64,000 bases of DNA, taken from the NCBI GenBank assembly GCA_013399855.1, contig VXAY01004284.1, positions 1-64,000 of the forward strand, in the 5' to 3' direction. The position numbers and the translations under genes are program-made. Position 1 is the first letter of the stretch; every line of letters starts with the position of its first letter. Below are positions 1 to 12,400 of the stretch, piece by piece. Source of the DNA: Oxyruncus cristatus. Taxonomy: Eukaryota; Chordata; Aves; Passeriformes; Cotingidae. The notes below the pieces were generated by a model. That model was not told the origin of the DNA. It saw only the letters and a list, made by a program, of their open reading frames with translations, and did no database searches.

Positions 1-1294
1 TACCCAAAATGTTCCCTACAGTGTCTCTGAGCAACAGCTATAGATTCATCAGGAAAAGAAAATGCATCTTTTAAAAGTCAGCTGTCCTTCCTTCTGCAGC
101 TCTCTAGTAACCAGTCCAAATCTTATGAATCAAGCTCAACAATAACACCTCTGAAGCTGAGTGAAATATTCATAGTACAATGTGTCTACTTCTGAGCAAA
201 ATGCATTCTTATAATTGAAACAATTGCACTAAATGATGACTTCATTTTCTATACACACACAAATATAGGAAAATGAAGTGACTTTTTTTTATTGCTACTC
301 ATTTTTGTTTTGAAGTACATCAATTTTAATTTGTGTGATTTTGATTTACCTGAGGGTAGAGTACATTGATAGAAGCCATGTGGTCTCATTTTCATACAAG
401 GACTATCTATATTAGACTGCTACATTACTCCTTGCTGACCCCATTACTCCTTGTCTAGTTGGAATAAAACTACAACAATGGAGTGCCTGAAAAAGTTACT
501 TAAGATGGAATGCAAAGACAGAAGGTCTCCTTATACCCTTGATTCTCCCCAAAAAGTCATGAATTTTGGCATTTCAGGCTGCTCCCATTTTCCCTCTCTT
601 TTTTTTTTCCTTTTCCTGCGTCATTCTGTGTCATCTGCAAGACAGATAAATTCGCAAGGCATGGTTTTCATTAATTGTTTTCACCCATCTTTTCTTTCGT
701 GTTCTGAACTGTAACCTCAGACGATGTGACCCAAAAAGGATTTCATAATATTCGGCTGACCAGGAAGGGAGTTTCCCTTTAAGAAGCCAGAAAGGGTGCA
801 GTATGAAATGACACTGATGAACTAGCACACCAAGACAATTGTTTTTGATAGTGATGCATTGTTGTGGTGAAGCTGCCACCAGTTGGAGCCACTTTTAATC
901 CTGGTGCTAAGAAAATTACAAAGGCAATATTGCAGGAGCAATAGAAAAAGAATAGGTGTAAAAGAAGAGAAATGGACACAGGAAAAAAACCCTGCACTAA
1001 TTAGCTAAGAAATTAAGTACTTTTACACTTTTCTCAGCCTCAGAGAAATAGGGGTGAGCTGACACTAAAGGTCTGCAAGAAGTTTGAAGTCCCAAACTCC
1101 TGTAGATTTCAATAGAATAAAAGATGCCATCACCTAGGAACACCATACCCTGCAAATCTAGTTCTTCATCAGTTTAGTGCAATTTCAAACCAAAACACAC
1201 TCCACCCCCATCTACTTTTTCTGTTAAACTCATGTTAAAATCACTGTGATGCCTCTGAGTTTTGATCTGTATTTAATGTATTAGCTCCATCTGA
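1..1294. other. Unassigned AT-rich DNA
   Basis: No coding exon, RNA gene or repeat family is recognisable. The short ORFs here have no recognisable domains and overlap on opposite strands. There is a short poly-T run near 600. Probably ordinary intergenic or intronic sequence. Confidence 0.6.
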
Positions 1295-1299
1295 CAGAG
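1295..1299. repeat. Target-site duplication, left copy (CAGAG)
   Basis: Identical 5-mer to 1884-1888, directly abutting the TG start of the LTR. Confidence 0.8.
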
Positions 1300-1883
1300 T
1301 GTTCTAGTTCTGGCTGGGGTAATTTTCTTCACAGTGGCTGGTATGGGGCTATGTTTTAGATTTGTGCTGAACACAGGGTTGATAATAAAGAGATGTTTTT
1401 GCCATTGCTGAGCGGGGCTTACAGCGAACCAAACCTTTTCTGCTTTTCATACGGCCACGGTGGCGAGGAATTTGGGGGCACATGGGAGGCTGAGAGGAGA
1501 CACATCCAGCCTGGGTGACCCAAACTGACCACAGGGATATTCCACACCCTATTATGTGTACTCATCATAAATAGTAGAGTGAAAAGAAAGAGGAAGAAAG
1601 AGAACATTGGAAGTGATGGTGTTTGTCTTCCCAAGACACTACTGCATGTGATGGTGCCTTGTTCTCCTGGAGATGTCTGAGCCTGCCCATGGAAAGCAGT
1701 GAATCAATTCTTTGTTTTGCTTTCCTTGTGTGCACAGTTTTGCTTTCCCTATTAAACCATCTTTATCTCAACCCACAAGTTCTGTAGTTTTTAGCCTTCT
1801 GATTCTCTCCCTGATCCTGCTGGTGTGGCAGTGACTGGGTGGCTGTGTGGTGTTTGATTGCCAGCTGGGGTGCAACCATGACC
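1300..1883 (+). mobile_element. Solo LTR, ERVL-like endogenous retrovirus
   Basis: The segment starts with TGTT and shows the expected order of LTR signals: a U3-like 5' part, a TATA-like box (CATAAATA, 1566-1573), an ATTAAA polyadenylation signal (1751-1756) and a U5-like tail ending near ACCATGACC. It is flanked by the 5-bp duplication CAGAG (1295-1299 and 1884-1888), which fixes both ends. A 5-bp duplication suits ERVL-type integrases. The last base should be A in a canonical TG...CA end, so the right terminus has mutated. No retroviral internal region adjoins it, so it is a solo LTR left by recombination. The text of the 5' part resembles an LTR family I know from chicken and songbirds; the family name was not checked. 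Confidence 0.85.
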
Positions 1884-1888
1884 CAGAG
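1884..1888. repeat. Target-site duplication, right copy (CAGAG)
   Basis: Identical 5-mer to 1295-1299, directly after the LTR end. Confidence 0.8.
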
Positions 1889-2383
1889 TATCACAAATGC
1901 AATTTAACAGGAATTCAGCAAGGGGTTAGAGTTCATTTAAAAACTGTTCACTGACTGATTTTTCATGGATTACTATCTTTTCATCAGAGATGTTGAAGGT
2001 TTTAGTATAACTTATAGGTACAATGGTGATAGTGTAAGTGTGGAAACAGAAATGTAGGCAATCATACATATAAGCTTGATAGCACATATGCACAGTATTA
2101 AAAGCAATACAGAACAAGTTTTGAGATTTTTTTTTTTCATTCTCCTGTATATAAAAACCCAGGCAGCAATATTTTTATGGAATTCGTACAAAGTGAAGAT
2201 ACTGTAACTTAATCATAAGAAATTAATCTTACCAATGTATTGAACAAGTGTAAGCTTTCCTCACATTATCTTACATTAATAACAATTCTAAGTAATTTTA
2301 ATGTATGAAAATTGAGTTCCTTGACTGGAACAACCATCTATTTGGCAAACAGAGTAGCTAATAAATGCTTCACTGTCACCAAT
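1889..2383. other. Unassigned spacer between two LTRs
   Basis: AT-rich sequence with no recognised feature beyond a short poly-T run near 2130. Confidence 0.6.
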
Positions 2384-2573
2384 TGAAGTGGGTTGACCCT
2401 GGCTGGATGCCAGGTACCCACTAAAGCCACTCTCTCACTCTCCCTCTGCAACTGGACAGAGGAGAGAGAAAAAAAACAGCTCAGGATTCATGAGCTGAGT
2501 TAACAGCTGGGAGAGGTCATTTACTGATTACCTTCATGGGCAAAACACACTCAAAGTGGGGATATTATTTAAA

Positions 2574-2579
2574 TTTATT
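2574..2579 (-). promoter_or_regulatory. LTR polyadenylation signal (AATAAA, minus strand)
   Basis: TTTATT on the plus strand inside the LTR, positioned as the R-region polyadenylation signal. Confidence 0.6.
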
Positions 2580-2739
2580 ACTAACAGGGTAAGAGCCAAA
2601 GAGTGAGAAATAAAACAGTCTTAAAAACACCTTCTCCCCACCTCTCCTTCCTTCCACATTCTCCTTCCTTCCCACCAGCGGTGCAGGGGGATGGGGAATG
2701 GGGGTTATGGTCAGTTGTTGTTTCTGCTCAGGAGAGGAG

Positions 2740-3190
2740 TCCTTCCCCTGCTCCCATGGGGTCCTCCCACAGGAGACAGTCCTTGATGGACCTCTCCAGC
2801 ATAAGTCCACGCCTTGGGCAGTAGTTCTTTCCAATCTGCTGTCCCATGGGTCACTCCTCCATGGGGTGCAGCCCTTCACAAATGAGCTGTACTGATGTAG
2901 GTCCCCCATAGGGGCCACAAGTCCCACCTAGGAAAAACCTGCTGTTTTCCTGAGGAAGCATGGGTTTCCCTCTCCACTGCAGGTCTCTGGCAGGACCCTG
3001 CTCCATCCTGGGCCTCCCACGGGGTGACAGCCTCCTTCATGTATCCACCTGCTCCAGCATGGGCTCCTCCCTTGGCTGCAGGTGGGTCTCTGCACCCCGA
3101 TGGTCCCCCATGGGCTACAGGGGCAGAGCTGCTCCACCATGGTCTGCACCACGGGCTGCAGGGCCTCAGCTCCTCCACCTGGAGCACCTC
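2740..3190 (-). repeat. Degenerate tandem blocks inside the LTR
   Basis: Blocks of roughly 50-60 bp recur, each holding a CCATGGG or CCACGGG core, often followed by CTGCAG or GGTGCAG and preceded by TGCTCCA-like text (for example near 2755, 2845, 3010, 3060, 3110 and 3140). Units are diverged and period lengths vary, so this is an old internal expansion of the LTR. Confidence 0.55.
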
Positions 3191-3494
3191 CTGCCCCTCC
3201 TTCTGCACTGACCTCAGTGTCTACATTGTTGTTCCCATGTTCTCTCTCTGCCTGGAATTCCCCCTGTGGCACAACCTTCTGTTCTTAAACATGTTATCAG
3301 AGAGGAGTTACTGTTACTCCTGATTGTCTTGGCCTTGGCCAGTGGCAGGAAGTTTGTCCTGGAGCCGGCTGGCATTGGCTCCATGGGACAGAGGAAGCTT
3401 CTAGCAGCTTCTAATGGAAGCCACCCCTGTAGCTCCCCACCGCTAACAAAACCCAGCCACAGAAACCCACTACACCATGGAAAAGGGACTCAAA

Positions 3495-5150
3495 GAATTT
3501 AGAGGGGGAAAAAAAAAAAAAAAAAGAAAGTGAAAAATACTAGAGCAATGCTGGAGATGAAAATTGAACAGGAGTTTTTGAATTTGTGTTTATAGAAGTG
3601 TAATCAACTTCATATAATTTCTTTAATAGGGAAAATTAGATGCACATGTAATGCTAATAGGATGGTATATTTTGAAATTTAAACACAGGAGTTGAAAGTG
3701 AAGTTACACTTCCTGCTGAAACCGACTATGGGGTCTGCAAGCTGCACTCATTGAAAGTCTACGCAAGAGCTGTTGTATCTGGAAAGGCAGGTATTCCATA
3801 TAAGGGCTTTGCTTTTTTAGCTCATGAAAGTTATAATTGATATTGATAACATTTCATATCTTTCACTTTAGCTTAAGTATAGCATTCGGTTCTCTAGGGA
3901 ACACTAAAAAAGCCTGCCTTCTGAACCTGAATGCAATAAGCTGTTGTTTTTTTTTTTTAGCTTTGGCTTATACTTATTGAATTCTAGTGTGTTGTGTAGG
4001 AACATTGGTAATACCTTGTCCTGAGAGAGCTGTGGTGCCTCAAAAAATGTCTGATAAACCTGACAACTGACCTAGAGCTATGGAAGGATATGGTATGAAT
4101 CCATATTGGTTTTTAAATTGGACATATGAGCTGATTTCAAAGAAAAACACCTTCTGACTACTGAGGCAGCAGCTGCTGGGTGAGTATCTCCTCTGTGGAG
4201 GGGCTGGCATCCAAAACACTGATGGGAGGCTGGCAGAGTTCTGGAGGTGTGCTTTAGGAAGCTGGATGTTCTTCTTCCTGGAAAGTGGAAAGGGAAAGGA
4301 AAGGCAATGAGAGAAGCTCAGCTACCAGCACTTGATTAACCAGCACCATGAGATGTTTGGTCCAAGAGCACATCATGAAGTCCCTCCTCTGAACGTTCTC
4401 TGAAGAAATTTATTTTCCTCCATGGACTATAGAGAGAGTTAAAAAAACCATCTTACCACCTAAAAGAACATGGTGAGAATTCCTCTAAAAGCTCATTCCT
4501 TCACTAGATCACCTTTGGCAAAAGCTGTTTGATTAAACTTTGATCAATAAACAATGCATCTATGTCCTTCTGTAGATAGACCTAAAGATGGGAATTATCC
4601 TGTAAAACAAGTCTTAGTAACTAGAAAATGTGTCATAAAGTAATGGAAGCTGGCTTTAAAAATTTATATGAATACTGTGAATGCCATTCAAAAAACTTAG
4701 TGAATATATTCAAGATCCATAAACAAACTTTCTATTTTTAACAGCCTCCATTCTACAGTAACTTCAAATATATACCTAAACAACTTTAATAACTGAACTC
4801 ATGAGTATTTTCTCTCCTTTCATATTAGCTGAAGCACCATCACAACTTAACTGATAAATTCTTCTAATTGATGTTGGAGTAATGTAAAAGGACATAGCAG
4901 TTCATGGGTTTGTGTAAGTAGACAGCAGACTACAAGCCATTCAGTTCCTGGAAATCTGAGAACACTAAAACCTAAACACTATTTGAAACTATTGAAATGT
5001 TAACAGGAATGCTTGACATCAAAGTACTGCTTCCATCATATTCTTGTTACCTTAAAGGTACAGCCCATTGTTTAAAATGTAAGGTTAAAAATTACTCAGC
5101 TTGGAAACTTTCAATTGCAGTCTCTTCCTTAGAGCTACACTATTTTAAAT
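3495..5150. other. Unassigned AT-rich DNA
   Basis: No gene or recognised repeat apart from a poly-A run at about 3510-3525 and a poly-T run near 3950. ORFs are few and short. Confidence 0.6.
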
Positions 5151-5198
5151 TTGTTGGGGGTTTTTTGTTGTTTGTTTGGTTTTGTTTTTGTTTTTTTT
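5151..5198 (+). repeat. T/G low-complexity tract
   Basis: Almost pure T and G, with GTTT and GTTTT units. It belongs to the same compositional class as the tracts at 8061, 51791 and 58221. Confidence 0.85.
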
Positions 5199-7467
5199 AA
5201 GAGGCAGTGTTGAAATGTAACGTAAGAGCAAAAATGAACAGATAACTAAAAGTTCCTCTGATTTTAAAATTTATAATCATTGCTAACTACTGGTAGATGG
5301 AAATACAAAATGTAGCTCATCATCAAGTAATTTGCAATCATATTCCTGTGCCTATATATTGTTTTCTGAAGCAGAGTTTGAAGAATTACAAGAGTTCTAT
5401 ATCCAGAGATCGGAGGATATAAGACAGAAAAATCTTGTAAGAGCCTGAGTGATCAGATTATCTTTTCACAGAGCTCTTCAAGGAAGACAGATTTTGCAAA
5501 GCAGCTGCTGATTGTTGAATTACCAGATTTCCTTACAATCAAAAGAATGTTTTTTAGATATTCTTTCTGACAGCACAGAGCTGCCTAAAAATGGGTAATA
5601 AGTAGTATTAAAATAGCATGTAATGTTCGAGCTTCAAAAGTCAAATCAAATGAAAATACAATTAGCCACAGATTTCAGCCAGTTAACTATTTATGCTCAG
5701 CAGTATATAAAAATTTAAAACCTGTAATGGCAAATTGTTTTTGTAAAACCTGTTCAAGATGTTGTACTCTGAAGCTCATCTGTAATTTTCACATTATGAC
5801 TTGGAACTCACTGTTTTAAATCTAATCTCTGCGTTTTATATGGATTTTACTATTATCTAATTTGTCATTAAAAATTGCCTAAAAGATCCCTAAAGAACAA
5901 CAAAACAGATGTCTGTAAAAATTGATACTTTGCTTTCAATTTAAATAACAATGAACCTTTGCAATTTTTAGACACAGGATTGTACATTTAGCTTTATGGA
6001 GGAGGATTTTAATAAGCATTTATTATTATTTTAAATTAATGCGAGTTACAGTATGAAAACACAAGATAATCCTGGGAAACCTAACATGGAAAGGCAAACA
6101 AATGGAAATATTAAATAACAGCAAAGCAGCTATTAGGATAAGGATAGTATAAATTATCAAAGATTAATATGGATATAAAAATATTATTATAATATAATTA
6201 ATTAATTTATATCCTTTTCAAAAGCATAATATTCCATTATTCTGTGTTATTTTACCTTTTTTTTCCCCCAGGATTTTTTTAAATGCTTTCATAACTCTAG
6301 TGAAATATACTAAATTTTCAACAATTTAAGCTGGTTTATTTCCTATATTCATAGTATAAACACACTTTTTTTACTCCTCTGTATTTTTCAACTATCAAAA
6401 CAAATTTTAGCTCTGACTGTTGTGTTCTAAAATTCTATAACAATTTCAGCTATTCCAGAAATATACGTTTGGTTACCAAAAGAGGCTTTTCATACAGAAT
6501 ACTACCACTCCCTTGAATAAGTCTATTAATAATCAACAGAAAGAAATGCATTTCTTTGACAGTGGTGAATAGCAACATTAGTATTTAGATTGCTATGATC
6601 TCAATGATGATTCCATTCTTCAGCCAAAATTCATTTAAAAGCAAAATTCTTGCACGGGTTACTGCTACTAGGAATCACCAATTACACATATCATTGATAT
6701 TGACTGTTTTCATAATTATTCTGGGTTTTTTCCTTAAAACAATGTCCTTGATTCAAGGATCTTCTGCCTATGACAATTAACGCCTGAAAACAATCAACAG
6801 AAAAAAAGGAAATGAAATCCCAAGCAAAATATTTAAAGCAAATAAATCATTCAGAGCCTGGCCCGAGATACTCTGTTATTAGAAGTAAGATACTTGTAGG
6901 ATTAATTGTGTATTTATTCTATTAATTGTGTAATTTTTCTACCATGGTCTGAAAAGCACTACACTTTAGCAATAAATAAAATCACTGGCAGTTAATTAAC
7001 ATACAGTCCTATTAAAGAGGTCTCCTCAAACGCAAGCAGACTTAAGACTGAGATGACACCACAAAGGGTATTTTTGTAGTGGGTTTCATAAATCCATGAT
7101 ATGACAGGCAATAATATGCTACTTAATAAAAGTAGCATAAAATAAAATATTATTGAAAAAACAGTGGTTTCCTTCATTGCTTTCTGGAAGAAAAGATTAA
7201 AAAATGGTTTCGTTTCTTCCATTCACACAGTTTGTTCAAAACCAGCCTTCTAATTATTAAGGGCATCCTGAAGTCAATGGTGGTTGCAATAATTGATCAG
7301 AACAGTTAAAAAAATCAAAATTGAAAAGAAAAACCAGAACAGGATTCTTAACTTTAACTTTTTTGTGATATTACTTGAGTCAGTCTGAGAGAGAAATCAC
7401 TCATACTACAGACACAGCTACTAGTTACCTGTGATTCTGGTATAATGGTTTAAACAAAAGTAAATAG
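5199..7467. other. Unassigned AT-rich DNA
   Basis: Very AT-rich, with an A/T-only patch around 6170-6215. No coding or RNA gene is recognisable. Confidence 0.6.
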
Positions 7468-7557
7468 TTTTTTTGGGTTTTGGTTTTAAAAACAACAACA
7501 AACAAACAAAACAAATGGGCAAACAAAACCAAAACCACATAAATCCCCAACAAAATC
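7468..7557. repeat. Back-to-back T/G and A/C tracts
   Basis: A short T/G tract (7468-7486) passes directly into an A/C tract of ACAA and AACAAA units. The two halves are partly complementary around GTTTTAAAAAC, so a short hairpin is possible. Confidence 0.75.
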
Positions 7558-8060
7558 TGCACAGCAAAGGGACCGGAAAGCTTACTTTTGTTCAGTGCCC
7601 ACTGATGAAAGCACCGTTCTCTGATCCATGCGGCCATTGTTGGTTTTGGTTTAGCCCCCTCTCAATCAATATCTAACAGGGCATCATTTAATAAGGTTTT
7701 TTAATCTCCAAAAATGAGGGGAGGGTGGTTGTGGTACTTTCATTCATCACGGGAGCCTTTCAGGTTTCTTTGCTTTCACCTGCTGGGACCCATTTGGTCC
7801 CTTTCAAAGAGAATGCAATGACACAATGAATGAGAAATGCTAGAATAAGAGTCCCTTATTCTACTAATAGTATAACCAGTGAGTACTTGTAATCCCTATT
7901 GAGCTTCACAGAGGTAGTTGTAAGACAACTAAATCTTGCTTCTCAGGCAAATGATTTTAGTAGTTAACCTGAAACAGCCAACAATATTGAGAGAATGTAT
8001 GCATCTGCAGCAGTGATGTAATGAGATACTGCAATGGAATACTGCTTATCTGGAAAATCC
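7558..8060. other. Unassigned spacer
   Basis: No recognised feature. Confidence 0.55.
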
Positions 8061-8231
8061 TGGTGTTTTGGGTATTTTTGTTTGTTTGGTTGGTTTGGTT
8101 GCTTTTTGTTGTTGTTGTTTTATTTTGTTTTTCTTTTTGTTTTTGTTTTGGTTTGGGTTTGGTTGTTTGTTTGGTGGTTTTTTTGGGGATTTGGTGTGGT
8201 TTGGTTTGGTTGTTGTTATTTGGTAGTCTGG
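8061..8231 (+). repeat. T/G-rich tract (TTTGG/GTTT)n
   Basis: About 170 bp with hardly any A or C, made of interrupted GTTT, GGTTT and TTTTG units. It produces spurious phenylalanine-, valine- and leucine-rich ORFs in two frames on the plus strand and threonine/lysine/asparagine-rich ones on the other strand. Confidence 0.9.
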
Positions 8232-8940
8232 AACTACAGCATGTGCAAGATGTAATTAGAGAAAAATACTGGAAAAAATCAGAAGAGAACTTAAGTTTTA
8301 TTCTCAAAGATGTGTAAGGAGTGAATAGTCCATATATATGCTCTTTTAAATGCACAGTTTGTATCTTACATGGGCAACAAGAGAGTCTTATATTTTTATC
8401 ACAGTCTGAATTCCAGACAGTGACTTAATAAATAGCAAACATTCACATAGTTAATATCATCTTGATGTGATAGCCAATTCCATCCTAATTTCATTTGTAA
8501 CACTTAAAATCAATTTTAGACTTTTTCCTCCTTACTGAGTTGTTTGCATATCAAAAAAGAGCTTATACTGTTTTGAAAAGACATGCATTCATTCTGGACT
8601 CTGCACTATTTGTCCACCTTCTGCTGCACAGACACTTCTTGCAAAACATTTATCTCCTGCATCATGTCAGCGTATATGTTTTCTCTCAAAAATTGCTTTT
8701 TTGTTGTTAGACTCGCTCTCGTGTCATTTGCATATTTCAGCAGAATTGTAAACATTTTGTGATAGATTTAGAATACTCCAAAAAAAAGAAATGGTCAGAT
8801 AAGAATTGTTATGTCTAAGACAGCACAGGTAGAAGATGCCAGAGTCAGCAGATACATTTGCATCCCTACATTTATTCATTATATAAAAGATGAAGGCAAA
8901 TAAATTCTATTTACCATTTGTATTATTAAATTTTACTAAT
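8232..8940. other. Unassigned AT-rich DNA
   Basis: No recognised feature. An octamer-like ATTTGCAT lies near 8726 but is isolated. Confidence 0.55.
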
Positions 8941-9430
8941 TGTCATGGGTTCAGGTGGCTGGGTTTTTGATAGTAGGGGGCTATAAAGTGATTTCAGTTA
9001 GAAGCTGCTAGAAGTTTCACTGTCCTATGAAAAGAGCCATTGATAGCCAGCTCCAGGAGGAATTTCCTGCTCCTGGCCAAAGCTGAGCCAATGAAAATGC
9101 TTTTCTGTGATAACATATTAAAGAATAGAGGAAGAGAAGGTGATTGTGCAGAAGAAATTTCAGCCCAAGTTCCAATACAAATGGAGAAGAGCAGAGGAGA
9201 ACATGAGATAGCAAGCGGACTCCAAGGTCAGTGCAGCGGGAGGCGGGGGAAGAGGGGCCCAGGGGCCCCTCTTTCCCCCTCCAGCAGGGGAAGGACCTTA
9301 GAACTGAAGCCCCTGCAGACTGTGGAAGACTGCGGGGGTGAGAAGACAACCCTCCCGCACCTCATGGAGGAGCCTCTGCTGGAACTGGTGGTTGCATGGA
9401 GGAAGCTGTGACCCCCTGTGGGAGATACAA
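8941..9430 (+). mobile_element. 5' half of an LTR, same family as 2384-3474
   Basis: Starts TGTCATGGGTT and shares ordered landmarks with the minus-strand LTR at 2384-3474: GGCTGGGTTTT, then AGAAGCTGCTAGAAG (near 9000), the GAGCCAAT-like block, and GTGATAACATATTAAAGAA. Similarity fades after GCTGTGACCCC near 9415-9430, before the polyadenylation region, so the 3' half is missing. The 123-codon ORF at 9040-9411 lies wholly inside and is not considered a gene. The copy is diverged from the other one and is inverted relative to it. Confidence 0.75.
9238..9265 (+). other. Predicted G-quadruplex motif
   Basis: Four G-runs of 3, 5, 4 and 4 bases separated by loops of exactly 4 bases each (AGGC, AAGA, CCCA). 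This satisfies the standard G3+N1-7 rule. It sits inside the LTR fragment. Confidence 0.7.
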
Positions 9431-12400
9431 GATGGAACATCACCGGTAACTGAGGTTTAACACAAAACCAGTGTCACTCACTGACAGTCATGATTTTCTG
9501 AAAAGGAGAGCCTCCTTCCAGTTTTTTATACAATAAGGATCAATTATACAATAGCATTACCATTTTATGCCTACAGAAGCTACATTTATTACTGTGCTTG
9601 TGTGTTCTTCCCCATTTTAATAGAAGGAGTAGGACAGACACCACGCAGAGGTCAAATGTCATTGCCTGGCATTATAAGTGGTGTTGAAACCCCAGACTTC
9701 AATTTTTAAGCCTACTCTCTATGAAGAAGACTTTCTGAGGACACTTCTAAGAATAACTGACCATATGTCTGCCTTTTGAAGAGATGATGCTTTCCTTCTC
9801 AAGTTCCTTAGCCCTGGCTTAAGTGGTGTTGTGGAAGAAGAGGTTTGCCTCTACACCTCTGCTCTGACCCACTTCGCAAATAAAGATTATGCCAATGAAG
9901 ATTGGATGTTTGTAGTTTCCTGGTGCTGCTGAACTCAGCTGGGTAACCAGCAGTGACAACATTGCTGAAGGCATCTCTTTTATCCTGATTGGCTAAGAAA
10001 TCCAACACAGGGAAAGCAACAAGAGTTCTCCTGCTCTCATTTTTTTCAAAAGAGAAAAGTTTAGCAAAGTCACTTTGTGGCAGTTAGCTGCATTATCTCA
10101 TTTTTTCACCTTCTGACCAGGCTCAGCTTTGTTGGAGACCAACAGCCTTGGGCAGCTTGTAAGGAGGATAAAAAACATGTGGAAAGCTGTGAGGAGAAAA
10201 CTCTTGAGGTAGCTGCATGATATTTTTGAGGGCAACACTAGTGTGTCTATTGAGTTTGGTTACTGCAACAAAGTGGGATGAATGAAGAGCAAGTGCCCCT
10301 GTGCATAAAAAAAAGTTGAAAAGCATTAATTATGTCCCCTAATTTTCTTCACTTCTTTGTTTTGCATGTTAAGGAAATGAGATATTGTATTTAAAACAGC
10401 TGTGATGCTACTGTGAAATTAATTGTTTCTTTTGCAGTACACAGTCATCTCTGTTACAATATCAGCATTTCAACAGATCAGTCTTTCATTGTATTTGACT
10501 CATGGTGGCTGGATGATAGCTTCATTGCTGTTACTCTACATTATTTCAATTTAAGTGTATTATGGAATATTTTAAAAAAAGAAAACAGTCTTTATGAGAT
10601 GGTTGCTATATTTCAAAAATATAAAAAACATAGCCATTTTTTACTTTCCTAGTGAAAAGGTTACATTTTGTTCTTGATTTAATTTTTTATTGGGGAGGGG
10701 CAGAGGGAGGTACTTATTTTTCTGTGGAGGTGCATCTTCAAGAAGAGAAGCTCAGGAATTAACACATGTTAATTAATGTTAACATAATGCTGTGCATTGA
10801 TATGCAGTGCAGTAGCATTCAATATATGTACTTGGCAGTTACAGAGTTAATTTTCAGCAGTAATTCATCAAGATAAGCTGACCAAGTTCTCATCACTAGG
10901 CCAAACACAAAAAAAAACAAAGAAAATTAAGAATACCAGTCTTTACTTAGGTCACTGTCTGCTGTGCAAATGCAGGAGGGAAAGATTGTAGTCAGAAGAG
11001 AGGTACTTGAAAAAAACAAGTAGACTTTTATAGAAAATATGACACAAAGCAAAACATCAGCTGATGCAGCCAAAAACCCTTGTAGATCTCACACTATTCG
11101 TGCACAGGTGCAAACAGAGGATTCTTTTATTTTCTTTTCATAACCCTGTCTTCAATCATCAGCTTAACTAGCGCCTCTGCTCTTCATAATTCTCCCTGAA
11201 TATTCCCAGAGCAGTGGGATTAAATGAGAGGGACAAGTCCAAACGCTCTGTAGCCCTTCTGAGGAGCATCAAGATCTGTCAAAACCTAGCATCAAAGTTA
11301 TGAGGGCAAAGTTATCAAGCCAACTGTGGCTTTTAAGATGATTTTAAAACCACTTTAATGCAAAAACAAAGAAAGGTTTCCATCTTTTAAAACTGTGTTT
11401 CTTGGCAACTCTACTGTGTGCTGACACCAAGGGGGATTAAGATGAACTCAAGAAGTTGTTCATCTGGCTCAAGTTCTTTGCAGGGAGCAGCTTCATTGCT
11501 GGCAATAACTTACCTATATCATGGGCTTCTGCCGCTGTAAGTACCTCTAAGGGAACAGGTACCTGCCTTTTTGGATAAAAAATTACTTGGGAGTCAGAAG
11601 GATGGGTCTGCCATAATTCTTGCCACCTGCTTTTTATAAATGGGTTATTTCAGGTGTTTTCCATGGCAGATGAACATTACCTGTCTTGCAGGAACAGATG
11701 GTTAAACCTCGCTTAACTGCTGCTTAGGGGTGGTATGGACAGGTGGGACTGAAAAACTGTAAATTATATTTGTGCAACTGTCTTATATAATTCAAGAGCA
11801 CCTAATTAGTTGTCATTACAGGGTTTTTTTAAGACTTACTTTGATTTAGTTTGTTTTGGGAGGAGATGCTTGATTTGACAAAATTTAACCTCAAATTCTT
11901 TCCTTCACAAAATTCCATGCAAAAATTCATAAGTATAATAAAATTTTCTACACTGGGACCAAATTTCTAAAAAAAGCTGTAAAGGAACTGCACTCACTTG
12001 TACTTACCGTGCTTTGGAACTTTGTGACATAGATCACACATTTGTGACACAAACCAGGTTGCCATATAGCCCTTCAAAGAACCCAGCTGGGCTGACTCTG
12101 ACTCAGATTTGCAAGACCTTTTGTAAGATTCATTATATTATTTGTAGTAATAAGGTATTCTTAATTGTAAGATACTAAATAAAATAATAATAAAAAATTG
12201 TTTGATCAATAAAAAAGTGTAAACAACAGAGTGCCTCAGAAAATAAATAATTTACAAGACACTTTCAGGGTCTGGACTGCAGAGCAGCAAAACTCCTCTC
12301 CAGGTTTCTGGGCCTGTGTTGTTTGGCCTGTGACTTAGACCTAAGTTCCAAATTCTGTTTCTGTTACAAGATTTGGAAATTTTGTTTAAAATATATTTGA

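Larger units (their letters stand above)
2384..3474 (-). mobile_element. Solo LTR, about 1.1 kb, avian ERV family
   Basis: Read on the minus strand, it begins TGTAGTGGG (at 3474) and ends GGGTCAACCCACTTCA (at 2384), so both ends keep the TG...CA termini. An AATAAA polyadenylation signal lies on the minus strand at 2574-2579, leaving a U5 of about 190 bp. The middle is GC-rich and built of degenerate tandem blocks with recurring CCATGGGG and GGGCTGCAGG motifs. Flanking 5-mers are CCAAT (left) and CCATG (right), an imperfect duplication at best. The sequence matches my memory of an abundant long bird LTR. The 5' part of the same family recurs on the plus strand at 8941. Several ORFs of 65-120 codons fall inside on both strands; I regard them as chance ORFs in GC-rich DNA. 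Confidence 0.85.

Noticed and set aside
2876..3323. ORFs of 68-114 codons on both strands
   Set aside because: They lie inside the long LTR in overlapping frames and have no known domain.
8021..8355. Overlapping hydrophobic (+) and threonine/lysine-rich (-) ORFs
   Set aside because: Both are translations of the T/G tract at 8061-8231.
9040..9411. 123-codon plus-strand ORF
   Set aside because: Entirely within the LTR fragment at 8941-9430.
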